Assembly: GCF_000807255.1 (NCBI RefSeq) | Contig: NZ_CP009268.1 | Location: forward strand, 2,634,384 to 2,698,383 | Direction: 5' to 3' | Length of the DNA stretch: 64,000 nt | Source of the DNA: Clostridium pasteurianum DSM 525 = ATCC 6013 | GTDB taxonomy: Bacteria; Bacillota; Clostridia; Clostridiales; Clostridiaceae | Shown here: one piece after another, positions 56,007 through 64,000 of the stretch | Numbering within the stretch: the stretch's first letter is position 1 | Layout of the letters: every line of letters starts with the position of its first letter | Notes under the pieces: model-generated | Databases searched by the model: none | Told to the model about the DNA's origin: nothing | The model's input: the letters and a program-made list of their open reading frames with translations, nothing else | Position numbers and translations under genes: made by a program

Positions 56007-56558
56007 TTATTTGTTGAAACTTATTTCTTTAATAGTATTACCCTCTAAATCCTTAACTTTAAAAATGTCATCGTCTAGAATTCCATAGGAATTAGGATTA
56101 CCTTCTTTTGGCATGCTGATAGATCCCGGATTAATTACAAAAATATCATTTTGCTTTTCAGCTAAAGGTATATGAGTATGACCATATATTATAGCATCAC
56201 CGCTATTTAAATAAGGTAATTTATCTCTATTATATACATGTCCGTGAGTTAAAAACAATCTTCTATTGTTATATAAAAATATAGAATAGGTATCCATTAC
56301 AGGATACTCCAGTACCATTTGATCAACTTCACTATCGCAATTTCCACGTACAGCTATAATTTTATCTTTATATGTATTTAAAATCTGTGATACTTCTTTA
56401 GGATTATAATCCTTCGGCAGTGGATTTCTTGGTCCATGGTATAATTCATCCCCTAAAATTATTATATAATCAGCTTTTTCACTTTCATATATTTCTAAAA
56501 TCTTTTTTAGATAGTATAGTGAGCCATGTATATCGGAAATAAAAAACAATTTATTCAT
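56007..56558 (-). CDS. YfcE-type phosphodiesterase (calcineurin-like)
   Basis: This 183-residue metallophosphoesterase has the metal motifs ISDIHGS, ILGDELYHGPRN, VRGNCDSEVD, LTHGH and YGHTHIP in order. E. coli YfcE hydrolyses phosphodiesters in vitro; the natural substrate is unknown. It is a single gene with no metabolic partner. Confidence 0.88.
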   Translation of the reverse strand: MNKLFFISDIHGSLYYLKKILEIYESEKADYIIILGDELYHGPRNPLPKDYNPKEVSQILNTYKDKIIAVRGNCDSEVDQMVLEYPVMDTYSIFLYNNRRLFLTHGHVYNRDKLPYLNSGDAIIYGHTHIPLAEKQNDIFVINPGSISMPKEGNPNSYGILDDDIFKVKDLEGNTIKEISFNK

Positions 56559-56761
56559 TAAATATCACAACCTTTATATATTTTAATATTACCTGTATCA
56601 TGAATAGCCACCGTAACATTTATTTTGAAAGTTTGAGATAACAGCTAAATGTCACTAGATATTTCATGTGTACTTATTATATATTACAACAATTTTCTAA
56701 AATATTCAGCTGATTTTTCATAACCAATAGCAAAATAAAAATGACCCGCCCTTTGCGTTAT

Positions 56762-57454
56762 TTATTGCTTAATCTTAACTACTAGCATTTCATTTCCAGC
56801 TTTTATAAATTCGTAATTAACTTTCACTATATTAATTTCATAATTATTAAAAGCTTTATCTTTCATAAATTTCTCAATAAAAGGAGATCTTTGAGCTTTT
56901 AAATTGGCAATTGGAAATATTCTTATCTCTTTCTTTGTTATTCTTATAATCTCATTAATAATTTGTTTGTGAAATTCATAGCTCATATGTTCATCATATA
57001 AAAACAAAAAGTGTGATATAAGCGATATATCAAATTGATTTCCTTTAAAATTATTACTAGGAAATTCTGAACTTATATATCTATCTTCCTTATGCAATTT
57101 AAAGTCTTTTATAAATCCTCTATATGCTCTTTCACGATGACTTTTTAATTGTTCAATATCTTTAAAAAAGTTCCATTTATATAGCTCCTTTATTGTTGAC
57201 ACTTTCTCCATGGTTTCTTCCAAATCTTTTGCACATTTTTCTTCTATTTCCTCAGGATTGAATGCATAAACTCTATCCGCAGCGGTAACATTATATCCTT
57301 TTGCATTTGCTTCTGCACAAAACGAACTTACTCCTGAGGCTACATCTAATATTCTTTCGCTTTTACTAAAGTCTTTTAAATCAAACATTTTATAGTACTC
57401 TTCAAAAGTCCTCCCTATGAGAACAAAATCATTTAATTGTAATTTTTTATTCAT
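56762..57454 (-). CDS. Class I SAM-dependent methyltransferase-like protein behind a tryptophan T-box
   Basis: This 230-residue protein has the Rossmann motif ILDVASGVSSFCAEA (about 34-48), an acidic loop AADR, and a DISLISHFLFLY segment at the motif IV position. It is a weak but recognisable methyltransferase; the substrate is unknown. The middle (about 70-140) is rich in Lys and Glu. The ribosome site is GGAGGT. Control by a Trp-specific T-box suggests a role linked to tryptophan supply, which the sequence of the enzyme does not itself show. Confidence 0.75.
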   Translation of the reverse strand: MNKKLQLNDFVLIGRTFEEYYKMFDLKDFSKSERILDVASGVSSFCAEANAKGYNVTAADRVYAFNPEEIEEKCAKDLEETMEKVSTIKELYKWNFFKDIEQLKSHRERAYRGFIKDFKLHKEDRYISSEFPSNNFKGNQFDISLISHFLFLYDEHMSYEFHKQIINEIIRITKKEIRIFPIANLKAQRSPFIEKFMKDKAFNNYEINIVKVNYEFIKAGNEMLVVKIKQ

Positions 57455-57515
57455 CCTTTACCTCCATAAAATTATATTTCAGTTTTATAATTTAATTTTA
57501 ATTCATCTATAGAAT

Positions 57516-57946
57516 AAAAAAAGGCCACTTCATCCTAAAATGGGACGAAGTGACCGTGGTGCCACCCATATTTTTTGATTTATAATAAGATAATTATCCT
57601 TAAAGTTAACTTTTTATTTAATGCCTTAAACGCTTCATGAACTAGCATTAAATAAGCCAAAATTAAAAGCCATAGAAACAAAAAAACATTTCATCCAATA
57701 AGGACAAAATGGTTATTTTGCTATACCACCTTAATATAAAGCAATCTTCATCAGGTACAGATTTTACTCGATACCCTGTCTTTTTAACGGTAGACTACCG
57801 TTTACTGCTACTACTATTTCGCATCACACCTCAGAGATCCATTCAATATAGACTATAGTACTTGGCTCCCACCATTCCAAACTCGCTTTAACTAATTTTC
57901 TATATCTACTACTTCTCTTCATTGGCTTTAATTTTCATTTTTCTAT
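57516..57946 (-). promoter_or_regulatory. T-box leader, tryptophan specifier, with two terminator/antiterminator modules
   Basis: Minus strand: stem I has the conserved distal AAAGCGAGTTTGGAATGGTG, and a specifier loop TTGAATGGATCTCTGAG with the codon TGG (57839-57841), meaning Trp. A first T-box-like sequence AAGGTGGTATAGC (57720-57732) precedes a terminator (57679-57712). About 110 bases later a second, canonical T-box GGGTGGCACCACGG (57554-57567) precedes a second terminator (57516-57553, stem CACTTCGTCC / GGATGAAGTG, seven Ts). TGGC in the second fits the ACC-end of tRNA with discriminator G, as in bacterial tRNA-Trp; the first has TGGT. Confidence 0.88.
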
Positions 57947-57975
57947 ATCATATATCTGATTATGTTAAATGTCAA
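57947..57975 (-). promoter_or_regulatory. Promoter of the T-box leader
   Basis: Minus strand: -35 TTGACA (57970-57975), 17-bp spacer, -10 TATGAT (57947-57952), just ahead of stem I. Confidence 0.8.
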
Positions 57976-58071
57976 TACTATATATATAATCTCAAAAATT
58001 ATTTAAGCATCTAAAAGCAAAGAAAAAAACAAAATATACTAAACATGCTAATCGGTTATTTTTTATATGTT

Positions 58072-58275
58072 CTACTGCATTTCAATATTTTCCAAAGAAT
58101 ATATAGATTTTTCAATATCATTATCATTAGCTGCAAAAGAAAATAAACTCAGCATACCCAAGAAAAAAACAGCTATACTTGCTTCTCTAGAAATTTCTCC
58201 ATACACATATAAATATATACCTGCAAAAATCCCCATAAATACCACAGTTAAAAGAATCTCATATTTTTTTAACAT
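58072..58275 (-). CDS. Small two-helix membrane protein
   Basis: This 67-residue protein has two hydrophobic segments (about 6-27 and 32-50) and an acidic C-terminus. The family is unknown. It starts 3 bp after the DUF1858 gene, with its ribosome site GGAGAG inside that gene, so the two are co-translated. The pairing may indicate a membrane-linked redox function, but this is speculation. Confidence 0.65.
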   Translation of the reverse strand: MLKKYEILLTVVFMGIFAGIYLYVYGEISREASIAVFFLGMLSLFSFAANDNDIEKSIYSLENIEMQ

Positions 58276-58278
58276 TTT

Positions 58279-58473
58279 TCATCTCTCCTCAGATAAATTT
58301 AATTGATAAATCAATTCCTCAACATCAAGTCCATGAACTGCTGCTGCTTTTTCTACACTTTCAAACTTAGCAGAAAGACAATCATTGCAATATAGCCCAA
58401 ATTCCATCAAAACTTCAAGCTTTTCAGGATAATGTTTAATTATCTTTCCTATAGTTATATCTTTTGTTATCAT
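58279..58473 (-). CDS. DUF1858 domain protein with CxxC
   Basis: This 64-residue protein matches DUF1858, a domain associated with hybrid-cluster-type redox proteins: DITIGKIIKHYPEKLEVL, then GLYCNDCLSA with a CxxC pair, and a C-terminal LDVEELIYQLN helix. The free domain may bind a metal or act as a thiol redox protein. It is the first gene of a two-gene unit with the membrane protein at 58072. The region upstream to 58795 is AT-rich without a visible gene. Confidence 0.8.
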   Translation of the reverse strand: MITKDITIGKIIKHYPEKLEVLMEFGLYCNDCLSAKFESVEKAAAVHGLDVEELIYQLNLSEER

Positions 58474-58795
58474 AATATCACCCTTTCAATACTCAATCTA
58501 TCTATGATAATTGTTCTAGTTCAAGATAAAATAAATTCATTTTATCAAGTTATATTACTTTAAAAAACATTTTGCAAATAAAATCATTCTATATTATAAT
58601 GCAAATAATTTCATTTAATATATTTATTAACTATATGGAATTTTTTATCTATATAGTTATGTTTTATATCATTTTATATTATTATATTTAGTATTTATAT
58701 AAAAATCAAGTGAGTTTTATAAATTTCTAATTTTTTTACTGTATTTTTTATTCATTTATTAATACAACTCATTAATAATAGTCAAAATACCAATG

Positions 58796-58846
58796 ATATG
58801 AAATACATTTCATATTGTTGACAAAATAATAAATTAATTCTAAAAT
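58796..58846 (+). promoter_or_regulatory. Operator palindrome and promoter of the TetR gene
   Basis: The 20-bp inverted repeat ATATGAAAT-AC-ATTTCATAT (58796-58815) ends two bases before a -35 TTGACA (58818-58823), 17-bp spacer and -10 TAAAAT (58841-58846). The position suggests autoregulation by the TetR protein. Confidence 0.7.
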
Positions 58847-58864
58847 TTAAGTGGGTGATAATAT

Positions 58865-59464
58865 ATGAGTAAAGGAATACGTATACCTGTACAAAAAAGA
58901 TCTATTGAAAAGCGAAAAAAAATAATTGATACTGCTACTAAAATATTCAATGACAAAGGATATTTAAATACCACTACAGCTGAAATAGCCAAAGAGGCAG
59001 GCTTAGCCACAGGAAGCGTATATGCTTATTTTAAAGATAAAAAGGATATTTTTGTTGAAGTCTTAAAATTATACAGTAATTCTATATATAACAATACAAT
59101 AAAAAATTTAAATAAGATAAAAAATAAAAATGATCTAATATCCTTAGTAGATGTTATTGTAAATTCAGTGCTTGAAAACCATAAATTTTCTCCAAGATTT
59201 CATCAAGAAATTGCCATGCTAGCCTGTACAGATACTTACATTAAGAATTGTTATAATGAACATCAGAAAATTCAAATAGATAAATATATGGAAAAACTTT
59301 CTGAATACACCTCTAGTTTTTCCAACATAAAAGAAAAATTATTTTTAGTATACGCTTTAATTGAAGGAATGTGTCATGAAGTTCTTTATAATAAAGATTC
59401 AAATTTTAATAAAGATATTTTAGTTATAGAATGCAAAAAATTTGTCATTAAAATGCTCAAATAA
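58865..59464 (+). CDS. TetR-family transcriptional regulator
   Basis: The 199-residue regulator has an N-terminal helix-turn-helix (about 15-60): KRKKIIDTATKIFNDKGY, TTAEIAKEAGLATGSVYAYF and KDKKDIF. The C-terminal all-helical ligand domain is not assignable. No efflux or metabolic gene lies next to it in the same direction, so its targets may be elsewhere. A candidate operator precedes its own promoter, and a long perfect hairpin follows. Confidence 0.88.
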   Translation: MSKGIRIPVQKRSIEKRKKIIDTATKIFNDKGYLNTTTAEIAKEAGLATGSVYAYFKDKKDIFVEVLKLYSNSIYNNTIKNLNKIKNKNDLISLVDVIVNSVLENHKFSPRFHQEIAMLACTDTYIKNCYNEHQKIQIDKYMEKLSEYTSSFSNIKEKLFLVYALIEGMCHEVLYNKDSNFNKDILVIECKKFVIKMLK

Positions 59465-59469
59465 TTAAC

Positions 59470-59518
59470 AAATACTATATTTAAATTTAATAGACAATTA
59501 AATTTAAATATAGTATTT
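59470..59518. terminator. Long perfect hairpin after the TetR gene
   Basis: AAATACTATATTTAAATTTAAT and its exact complement form a 22-bp stem with a five-base loop, six bases after the stop. It could stop transcription from both directions, including from the small gene at 59551. Confidence 0.7.
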
Positions 59519-59550
59519 GCCATAAACCTTCTATCATTTAAGCATAAAGA

Positions 59551-59670
59551 TTAATTATTTTTTACTTCTATATAAGATTTATTTTTGCTAATCAAAGTAC
59601 ATATTGTTACAATTAAAGATAAAACTGTAATAATACCTAGAATAGAAGCAATAACTTTTCCATTTTTCAC
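59551..59670 (-). CDS. 39-residue single-helix membrane peptide
   Basis: A GTG start at 59670 behind GAGGTGG opens a 39-codon frame. The product is MKNGK followed by one hydrophobic helix (about 6-28) and a basic, polar tail KNKSYIEVKNN. I recognise no family. The good ribosome site, the compact helix and a following hairpin make it more than a chance frame, but similar-sized toxins or regulators cannot be told apart. Confidence 0.45.
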   Translation of the reverse strand: MKNGKVIASILGIITVLSLIVTICTLISKNKSYIEVKNN

Positions 59671-59803
59671 AATAACCACCTCTAACAATCTTATATTTAT
59701 ACATATTATATCATAATTAGACTAACTTCATTACAAAATAATTTTTGCACTTTAAAAAGTAATCTATATGAGAATATTAAAAATAGAAAATATTTAAATA
59801 TTT

Positions 59804-60196
59804 TTACCCTCTTATTATATTTACATAAATATTTCTTCTTCTTGGTCCATCAAATTCACAAAAATAAATTCCCTGCCAGGTGCCAAGCATTAATTTACCA
59901 TTTTCTACAATCACACTGCAAGATGATCCCATGAGTGACGCCTTTATATGTGCATGAGAATTTCCTTCTCTATGTAAATATCCATCTTCAACTGGAAATC
60001 TTCTATTTAGAGATGATAGCATATCTGTCACTACATCCGGATCAGCATTTTCATTTATAGTTATTCCTGCAGTGGTATGAGGAACAAATACAGTAACAAT
60101 ACCATCATTAACATCATTTTTTCTTACAGCATCTCTAACCAAATTTGTTATATTAATAAATTCCTGATTTTTATTAGTTTTTATCTCACATTTCAA
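59804..60196 (-). CDS. YjbQ/UPF0047 family protein
   Basis: This protein of about 130 residues matches the YjbQ fold: VTVFVPHTTAGITINENAD, DGYLHREGNSHAHIKASLMG and MLGTWQGIYFCEFDGPRRR. The three conserved His are the presumed metal or catalytic site. E. coli YjbQ shows weak thiamine-phosphate synthase activity; the true role is unsettled. I prefer TTG 60196 behind GAGGGTGG; an earlier in-frame start adds ten unconserved residues. Confidence 0.85.
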   Translation of the reverse strand: MKCEIKTNKNQEFINITNLVRDAVRKNDVNDGIVTVFVPHTTAGITINENADPDVVTDMLSSLNRRFPVEDGYLHREGNSHAHIKASLMGSSCSVIVENGKLMLGTWQGIYFCEFDGPRRRNIYVNIIRG

Positions 60197-60447
60197 AATA
60201 CCACCCTCTTGATTTATATTTAACATAAAATTATATTACTATTCCCTATTATATTTTAACACTAAATTACAATTTATTTTATCTTACTATTTATTTTATA
60301 ATAAAAAAGCGGCCACAGCCGCGTTATTTCGCTTCGCTCAACTTCTTTTGGGCGAAGCCCTTTAATTAGACCCATTTCTTAGCATATCTATTTCATAATA
60401 TTTTTATAAAGCTAAAACCTTTGCGAAGCATATTGATGCTCCGCATT

Positions 60448-60717
60448 TTAATACTCATAAGTTATACCATGAACTCCGTCATATTTTCTTGGTTTCATTA
60501 TAGCTCCGCATTTCTCGCAACTAAATGTAGGAGGTTCAATTACATTTTCATCATCTATTTCATCAAACATCTCAACTACATCCCTTGGTATATATTCTTC
60601 CACTCCACATTCTGTACATATATATAAGACTCCGTCTTCTTCAATTAAATTTTCTTTCAATTTAGCTTTATATTTTGCCCTTTGTTTATCTTTTATTTTT
60701 TTATTCTTTTTAGCCAT
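60448..60717 (-). CDS. Zinc-ribbon companion protein of the IS91-like element
   Basis: This 89-residue protein has a very basic N-terminus (KKNKKIKDKQRAKYKAKLK), then two CxxC pairs, CTEC and CEKC, about 40 residues apart, which form a likely zinc ribbon. It lies 15 bp after the transposase and is followed by the element-end hairpin with a T-run. It may assist the transposase or bind DNA; this is inferred from position and charge. Confidence 0.65.
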   Translation of the reverse strand: MAKKNKKIKDKQRAKYKAKLKENLIEEDGVLYICTECGVEEYIPRDVVEMFDEIDDENVIEPPTFSCEKCGAIMKPRKYDGVHGITYEY

Positions 60718-60732
60718 AATAACTACCTTCCT

Positions 60733-61959
60733 TTATACATATAATGGCTCTATTTTATCACGAATTATTCCCTTAATCACACCATAATTGTACATTATCT
60801 CTTCAATTTTTATTTTGTTTTCACCTATTATTTTCTCTTTAAATTTTTCTCTTACACTTACATTTTTATAGTATATATCATGAAATTTCATCTGTGTTCC
60901 ACACTTTTCACATTTTAATGGATTCACTCCAAATGTAAGAAGTATTCTTGTTTGCCAATTATTAATTTTTCTTTTGAACTCAGCAACTTTTTCATTTACC
61001 AACTTAAAAAATTTATTTTTATGTCTTGTGTTTTTAGCATATATTCCATAATATCTTATCATCTTAAAATTCTTTTCTGGTATGTGTCTTATTACTCTAC
61101 CTATAAAATCAATAACATCTATTTCCTCTACAACTTCTTCACCATCTTCATGTCTTTCATAACGAAAAGTTACTTTTTTACCATCATACTTTATTATTCT
61201 TGATTCAGCGATAGCTGGTCTTGCTGTATATCTTCCAACATACTTTCCTGCTTGCTTTGCTGTTTTTATTTCACCTTTTCCATATACATAAAATCCATTC
61301 TCTAACCTTTTATATAGCTTATTTTTTAATTTTTTAAATTCTTTTTTTCCACTTTTAAGATTAATTCCTATTTCGTCTAACAATATTTTTTGCCATCTTT
61401 TCCTTAGTGCTGTATAATTTATATGTTTTGTATTCCTCCAAATTGTAATTTCTCCAGCACCACCTTCGGTGACAATTAAGTGAACATGTGGATTCCATTT
61501 TAAGTCTCTTCCAAAAGTATGAATTACTGAGATTATTCCTGGTGTAAAACATTCTTTTTTATTTAAATCTCTAAACCAGCTCATAATTGCTTTTGCTGAA
61601 CATTTAGGTAATAATGATAATAGTTTTCTATCCCTAGCAAAATATATTCTAAGTTCCTGTGGAATTGTAAATACCATATGTCTATGCTTTGAGTTAATAA
61701 GTCTTGCCACCATTTCATCAGACCATTCTTCAGATTTTTTCTTACCACATGAGGTACAAAATCTACTTTTACAGCTAAATCCAACTCTTTTTATATGACC
61801 ACAATTTTCACACTTAAACTCAATAAATCCATTATCTAAGGATTTACAATTAATCATCTTATCAACTTCTCTACTTATGTTAGCTCTAATTTTCCCTTTA
61901 TATATCTCACTGAATTTTTCCCAATTATCCACAAATATTTGTTTTATAACACCTTGCAT
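60733..61959 (-). CDS. IS91-family HUH transposase
   Basis: The protein has about 408 residues. An N-terminal zinc-binding domain has CENCGHIKRVGFSCKSRFC. The HUH motif is WNPHVHLIV. The catalytic tyrosine region KYVGRYTARP carries two Tyr in the pattern of Y2 enzymes. A further CEKCGTQM pair is near the C-terminus. All motifs are intact, so the element may be active. The start (ATG 61959 or a few codons before) is not certain. Confidence 0.88.
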   Translation of the reverse strand: MQGVIKQIFVDNWEKFSEIYKGKIRANISREVDKMINCKSLDNGFIEFKCENCGHIKRVGFSCKSRFCTSCGKKKSEEWSDEMVARLINSKHRHMVFTIPQELRIYFARDRKLLSLLPKCSAKAIMSWFRDLNKKECFTPGIISVIHTFGRDLKWNPHVHLIVTEGGAGEITIWRNTKHINYTALRKRWQKILLDEIGINLKSGKKEFKKLKNKLYKRLENGFYVYGKGEIKTAKQAGKYVGRYTARPAIAESRIIKYDGKKVTFRYERHEDGEEVVEEIDVIDFIGRVIRHIPEKNFKMIRYYGIYAKNTRHKNKFFKLVNEKVAEFKRKINNWQTRILLTFGVNPLKCEKCGTQMKFHDIYYKNVSVREKFKEKIIGENKIKIEEIMYNYGVIKGIIRDKIEPLYV

Positions 61960-62109
61960 AATCATCACCAATCACTAAATTTGCTAATAATTATATCAAA
62001 AATCCTATTCCAAAATATTACTTGTAATATTTTCCTCAAACTTCTAACATTAGATTTTTCAAGCCCTGCCGGGCAATATTTTTATACAAAAAATTTTTAA
62101 ATTCCTAAT

Positions 62110-62146
62110 ATATAAAAATAAAACGCTTGATTTTCATCAAACGTTT
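62110..62146 (-). terminator. Terminator after the NlpC/P60 gene
   Basis: Arms AAACGTTTGAT / ATCAAGCGTTT (one G-T pair) with a short loop are followed by TATTTTTATA on the minus strand. Confidence 0.75.
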
Positions 62147-62158
62147 ATTAGTCTTACT

Positions 62159-63382
62159 TTATTTTACTCTTCTAGCTGTTAAATAATCACTTCTAGTTAA
62201 TGGTGATATCTTTATTACATCTCCTGTACGAGGTGCATGTATGTACATATTATTACCAGCATACATACCTACATGATGAGGGTCACCCCAACTTCCAAAG
62301 AAAATCAAATCACCCGGTTGAAGCTGATCTCTTGACACAGCTACTCCATCATTTATTTGATCATAGGTAGTTCTTCCAATGGATATTCCAAATTTTGCAT
62401 ACACATATTGAGTAAATCCCGAGCAATCAAATCCAGGATTTGGAGATGTTCCTCCCCAAACATATGGAGTTCCTAAAAAGTTAGAAGCATAAGCTATAAT
62501 TGAATTACCTGAAGAATTAGAAGGTACTGCTCCACCTCTATTTATACTTATATTGTTATTACTACTTGCGGTAATATTTTTTGCTGAACTTGTCTGATTT
62601 CCTGAATTATTGGAGTTTGAAGCTGCCGCTGCTTGCTGCTGTGCCGCCTGTTCAGCTGCTCTAGCCTCAGCTGCTTTAACTTCTGCAATTTTTTGCTTTA
62701 TTCCATCAATTTGAGCTTTTGTAGAAGTGCTTAATTCAATTGCTGCGCTTTCCTGTGCTCTTGCTTCTGCAATAAGAGGCTGTTGTTCTGATTTCTTATT
62801 ATTTAACTCATTTACTTTTTTCTCATTTTCAACTTTTAATACAACTAATTTTTCTTTATCCCTTTCAAGCTTGTCCTTTTTATCCTGAATTGCTTGCCTT
62901 CTCACACTTAAATTAGATATTATCTTATCATTAAATTTTGCTACACTTTTTATTGTTTCAACCTTAGAAACAAAATCGCTTACACCTTTAGAATCCAATA
63001 AAATATTTATGTATTCACTATTGCCACTAATGTACATGGCTCTCATTCTCTTATTATAGAGTTCTTTTTCAGCCTTTATATCCTGTTCTGATCTTTCAAT
63101 ACTCTTTCTTGCATTATTTATACTGTCTTCTGTTTTAGCTATCTTATTTTTTGTATTATCAATTTCAGCCATATTCTTCTGAATTTCATTATCCAGCATC
63201 TCTATTTTTATTTCTATATCATTAATCTTCTTTTGTGCCTCATTTATCATATTCTGACTTTGCTTATATTTATCTTGTGATTGATTGAGCTGATCATCTA
63301 AAGATGGCGCGGCTAAAGTTCTAACATTAGCTGTAAAAACTATTCCTAATGCTAAAATAACAGAAAGTATTCTCCTATTCAA
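62159..63382 (-). CDS. Secreted NlpC/P60 peptidoglycan hydrolase with coiled coil (PcsB/CwlO-like)
   Basis: This 407-residue protein has a signal peptide (cleavage near LAA, residue 25) and a long coiled coil (about 28-225). An Ala/Gln- and Asn/Ser-rich linker (about 225-290) leads to a C-terminal NlpC/P60 domain: catalytic Cys in NPGFDCSGFTQYVYA, His in DPHHVGMYAG and YIHAPRTGD. The family cuts D-Glu-meso-DAP bonds in stem peptides; coiled-coil members are usually activated by FtsEX at division or elongation. The start is TTG 63382 behind GGGGGAT. Confidence 0.9.
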   Translation of the reverse strand: MNRRILSVILALGIVFTANVRTLAAPSLDDQLNQSQDKYKQSQNMINEAQKKINDIEIKIEMLDNEIQKNMAEIDNTKNKIAKTEDSINNARKSIERSEQDIKAEKELYNKRMRAMYISGNSEYINILLDSKGVSDFVSKVETIKSVAKFNDKIISNLSVRRQAIQDKKDKLERDKEKLVVLKVENEKKVNELNNKKSEQQPLIAEARAQESAAIELSTSTKAQIDGIKQKIAEVKAAEARAAEQAAQQQAAAASNSNNSGNQTSSAKNITASSNNNISINRGGAVPSNSSGNSIIAYASNFLGTPYVWGGTSPNPGFDCSGFTQYVYAKFGISIGRTTYDQINDGVAVSRDQLQPGDLIFFGSWGDPHHVGMYAGNNMYIHAPRTGDVIKISPLTRSDYLTARRVK

Positions 63383-63706
63383 ATTTTTATCCCCCTATGT
63401 ACTTAATATTAAAATTCTCAGTGTTATATAGATTTTTGTTCTATCTAATGCTCAGAAATCGTTATCTAAATACTTATCCACTACTTGTTCTCGTTCTATA
63501 AAAAAATATTGTAAACAAGCAATTTATCGGATAAATACCCTAATATGTTAATTATAACTTATCTTATCAAATGTTTGTTAAGAAAATATGAAGATTTAAT
63601 AAATATTTTGAAGAATACACCTATATTTTATATATTTATAGATCATTATCAACAAAATTCTTAATAATTTGTTCTATATGTATCACCAATCTATATAATA
63701 TTAAAA
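63383..63706. other. Intergenic region upstream of the NlpC/P60 gene
   Basis: These 324 bases are AT-rich. I see no gene, clear riboswitch or strong hairpin. A TATAAT on the minus strand near 63555 may be a -10 for the hydrolase, but no proper -35 accompanies it. Confidence 0.4.
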
Positions 63707-64000
63707 TTAAAAATCCATCTTCAAAGTATTATCTTTAAGCCATTGATGCCTTTTCTTATAATCTGGTAAAATGGAATGTACTAAATCCCAATACTGTTTT
63801 GAATGGTTTTTTTGAACCATATGACACATTTCATGAACTACTATATAATCCAAAACATCTTCTCTAGCCATAACACATCTCCAATTAAAAAGAAGTGAAT
63901 CTCTATATGTACAGCTCCCCCATCTCCTCTTTTGCTCTTTTATCTTAACTTCTAGAGGAACTTTATCAAAAAATTTCTGATAAAAATTAATTCTCTTGAT
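63707..64000 (-). CDS. YgjP/DUF45-type metallopeptidase, partial (5' end outside window)
   Basis: The last 97 codons of this gene are visible. The zinc motif is VVHEMCHMVQKNHSKQYW: HExxH with the third ligand His downstream, and it is preceded by the typical RRWGSC motif and FNWRCV. The C-terminus IKDNTLKMDF-like tail ends at TAA 63707. Proteins of this family are putative zinc-dependent peptidases, function undetermined. Confidence 0.85.
   Translation of the reverse strand: MKRINFYQKFFDKVPLEVKIKEQKRRWGSCTYRDSLLFNWRCVMAREDVLDYIVVHEMCHMVQKNHSKQYWDLVHSILPDYKKRHQWLKDNTLKMDF

Larger units (their letters stand above)
60300..62075 (-). mobile_element. IS91-like insertion element with zinc-ribbon companion gene
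   Basis: The element contains a HUH transposase and, 15 bp downstream, a small zinc-ribbon gene. The low end has a strong hairpin GCGGC-CACA-GCCGC (60309-60322) and a GGGCTTCGCCC-like stem near 60350. The high end has GCCC-TGCC-GGGC near 62060. IS91 elements lack terminal inverted repeats and move by rolling circle, so I cannot set exact ends; they are estimates from where the hairpins lie. Confidence 0.6.

Noticed and set aside
63500-63560. Possible c-di-GMP or c-di-AMP riboswitch upstream of the NlpC/P60 gene
   Set aside because: Cell-wall hydrolase genes often have one, but I could not find the conserved aptamer blocks here.

Overview
The window is AT-rich, low-GC Gram-positive DNA and reads as a chromosomal segment of a Clostridium sensu stricto species. 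This rests on the gene families and order, abundant TTG/GTG starts behind strong GGAGG-type ribosome binding sites, and the many T-box, S-box, guanine and fluoride leaders. The species cannot be fixed from the sequence alone. Both edges cut genes: an unknown membrane protein at the left and a YgjP/DUF45-type metallopeptidase at the right.

Layout. 0.5-1 kb holds a tRNA-Leu(GAG) gene preceded by two decayed tandem copies of its own 5' half. 1-5 kb is lytic transglycosylase-coaE-polA. 5-10.7 kb is housekeeping: a cysteine-cluster protein, a fumarylacetoacetase-fold hydrolase, a fluoride-riboswitch-controlled pair of Fluc channels, a hemolysin III-like protein and a DUF1836 protein. 10.8-22.9 kb is de novo purine synthesis on the minus strand: purL alone, then purE-C-F-M-N-H-D behind a guanine riboswitch. 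A MITE-like element and a tnpB-less structured sequence lie inside the operon. 23-26.7 kb has a TrpP-type tryptophan transporter and an ArsR regulator with a Cd/Zn/Pb P-type ATPase. 26.7-31.5 kb is an IS1182-type element with an amber-interrupted transposase, then a two-component pair whose response regulator is frameshifted. 31.8-32.7 kb is a MntA-HepT toxin-antitoxin pair.

33-47.3 kb is the most interesting part. It has a lactococcin-972-like secreted peptide with its dedicated ABC transporter, an OmpR-type two-component system with a third membrane protein, a lipoprotein plus a three-gene ABC transporter, a secreted DUF2712-like protein, and a complete agr quorum-sensing system (agrB, a 46-codon agrD, agrC, agrA). 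Three 9-12-9 direct-repeat sites resembling LytTR/AgrA operators lie upstream of the bacteriocin-like gene, the DUF2712-like gene and agrBD. I infer that one peptide signal drives the signal genes and both secreted proteins.

47.5-64 kb holds ytaF, a coiled-coil protein, a 247-bp nested palindrome, metH with an S-box leader, a phosphatase, malic enzyme, a phosphodiesterase, and a methyltransferase behind an unusual tryptophan T-box with two terminators. It continues with a DUF1858 pair, an autoregulated TetR protein, YjbQ, an IS91-like element with a zinc-ribbon companion, and a secreted NlpC/P60 hydrolase.
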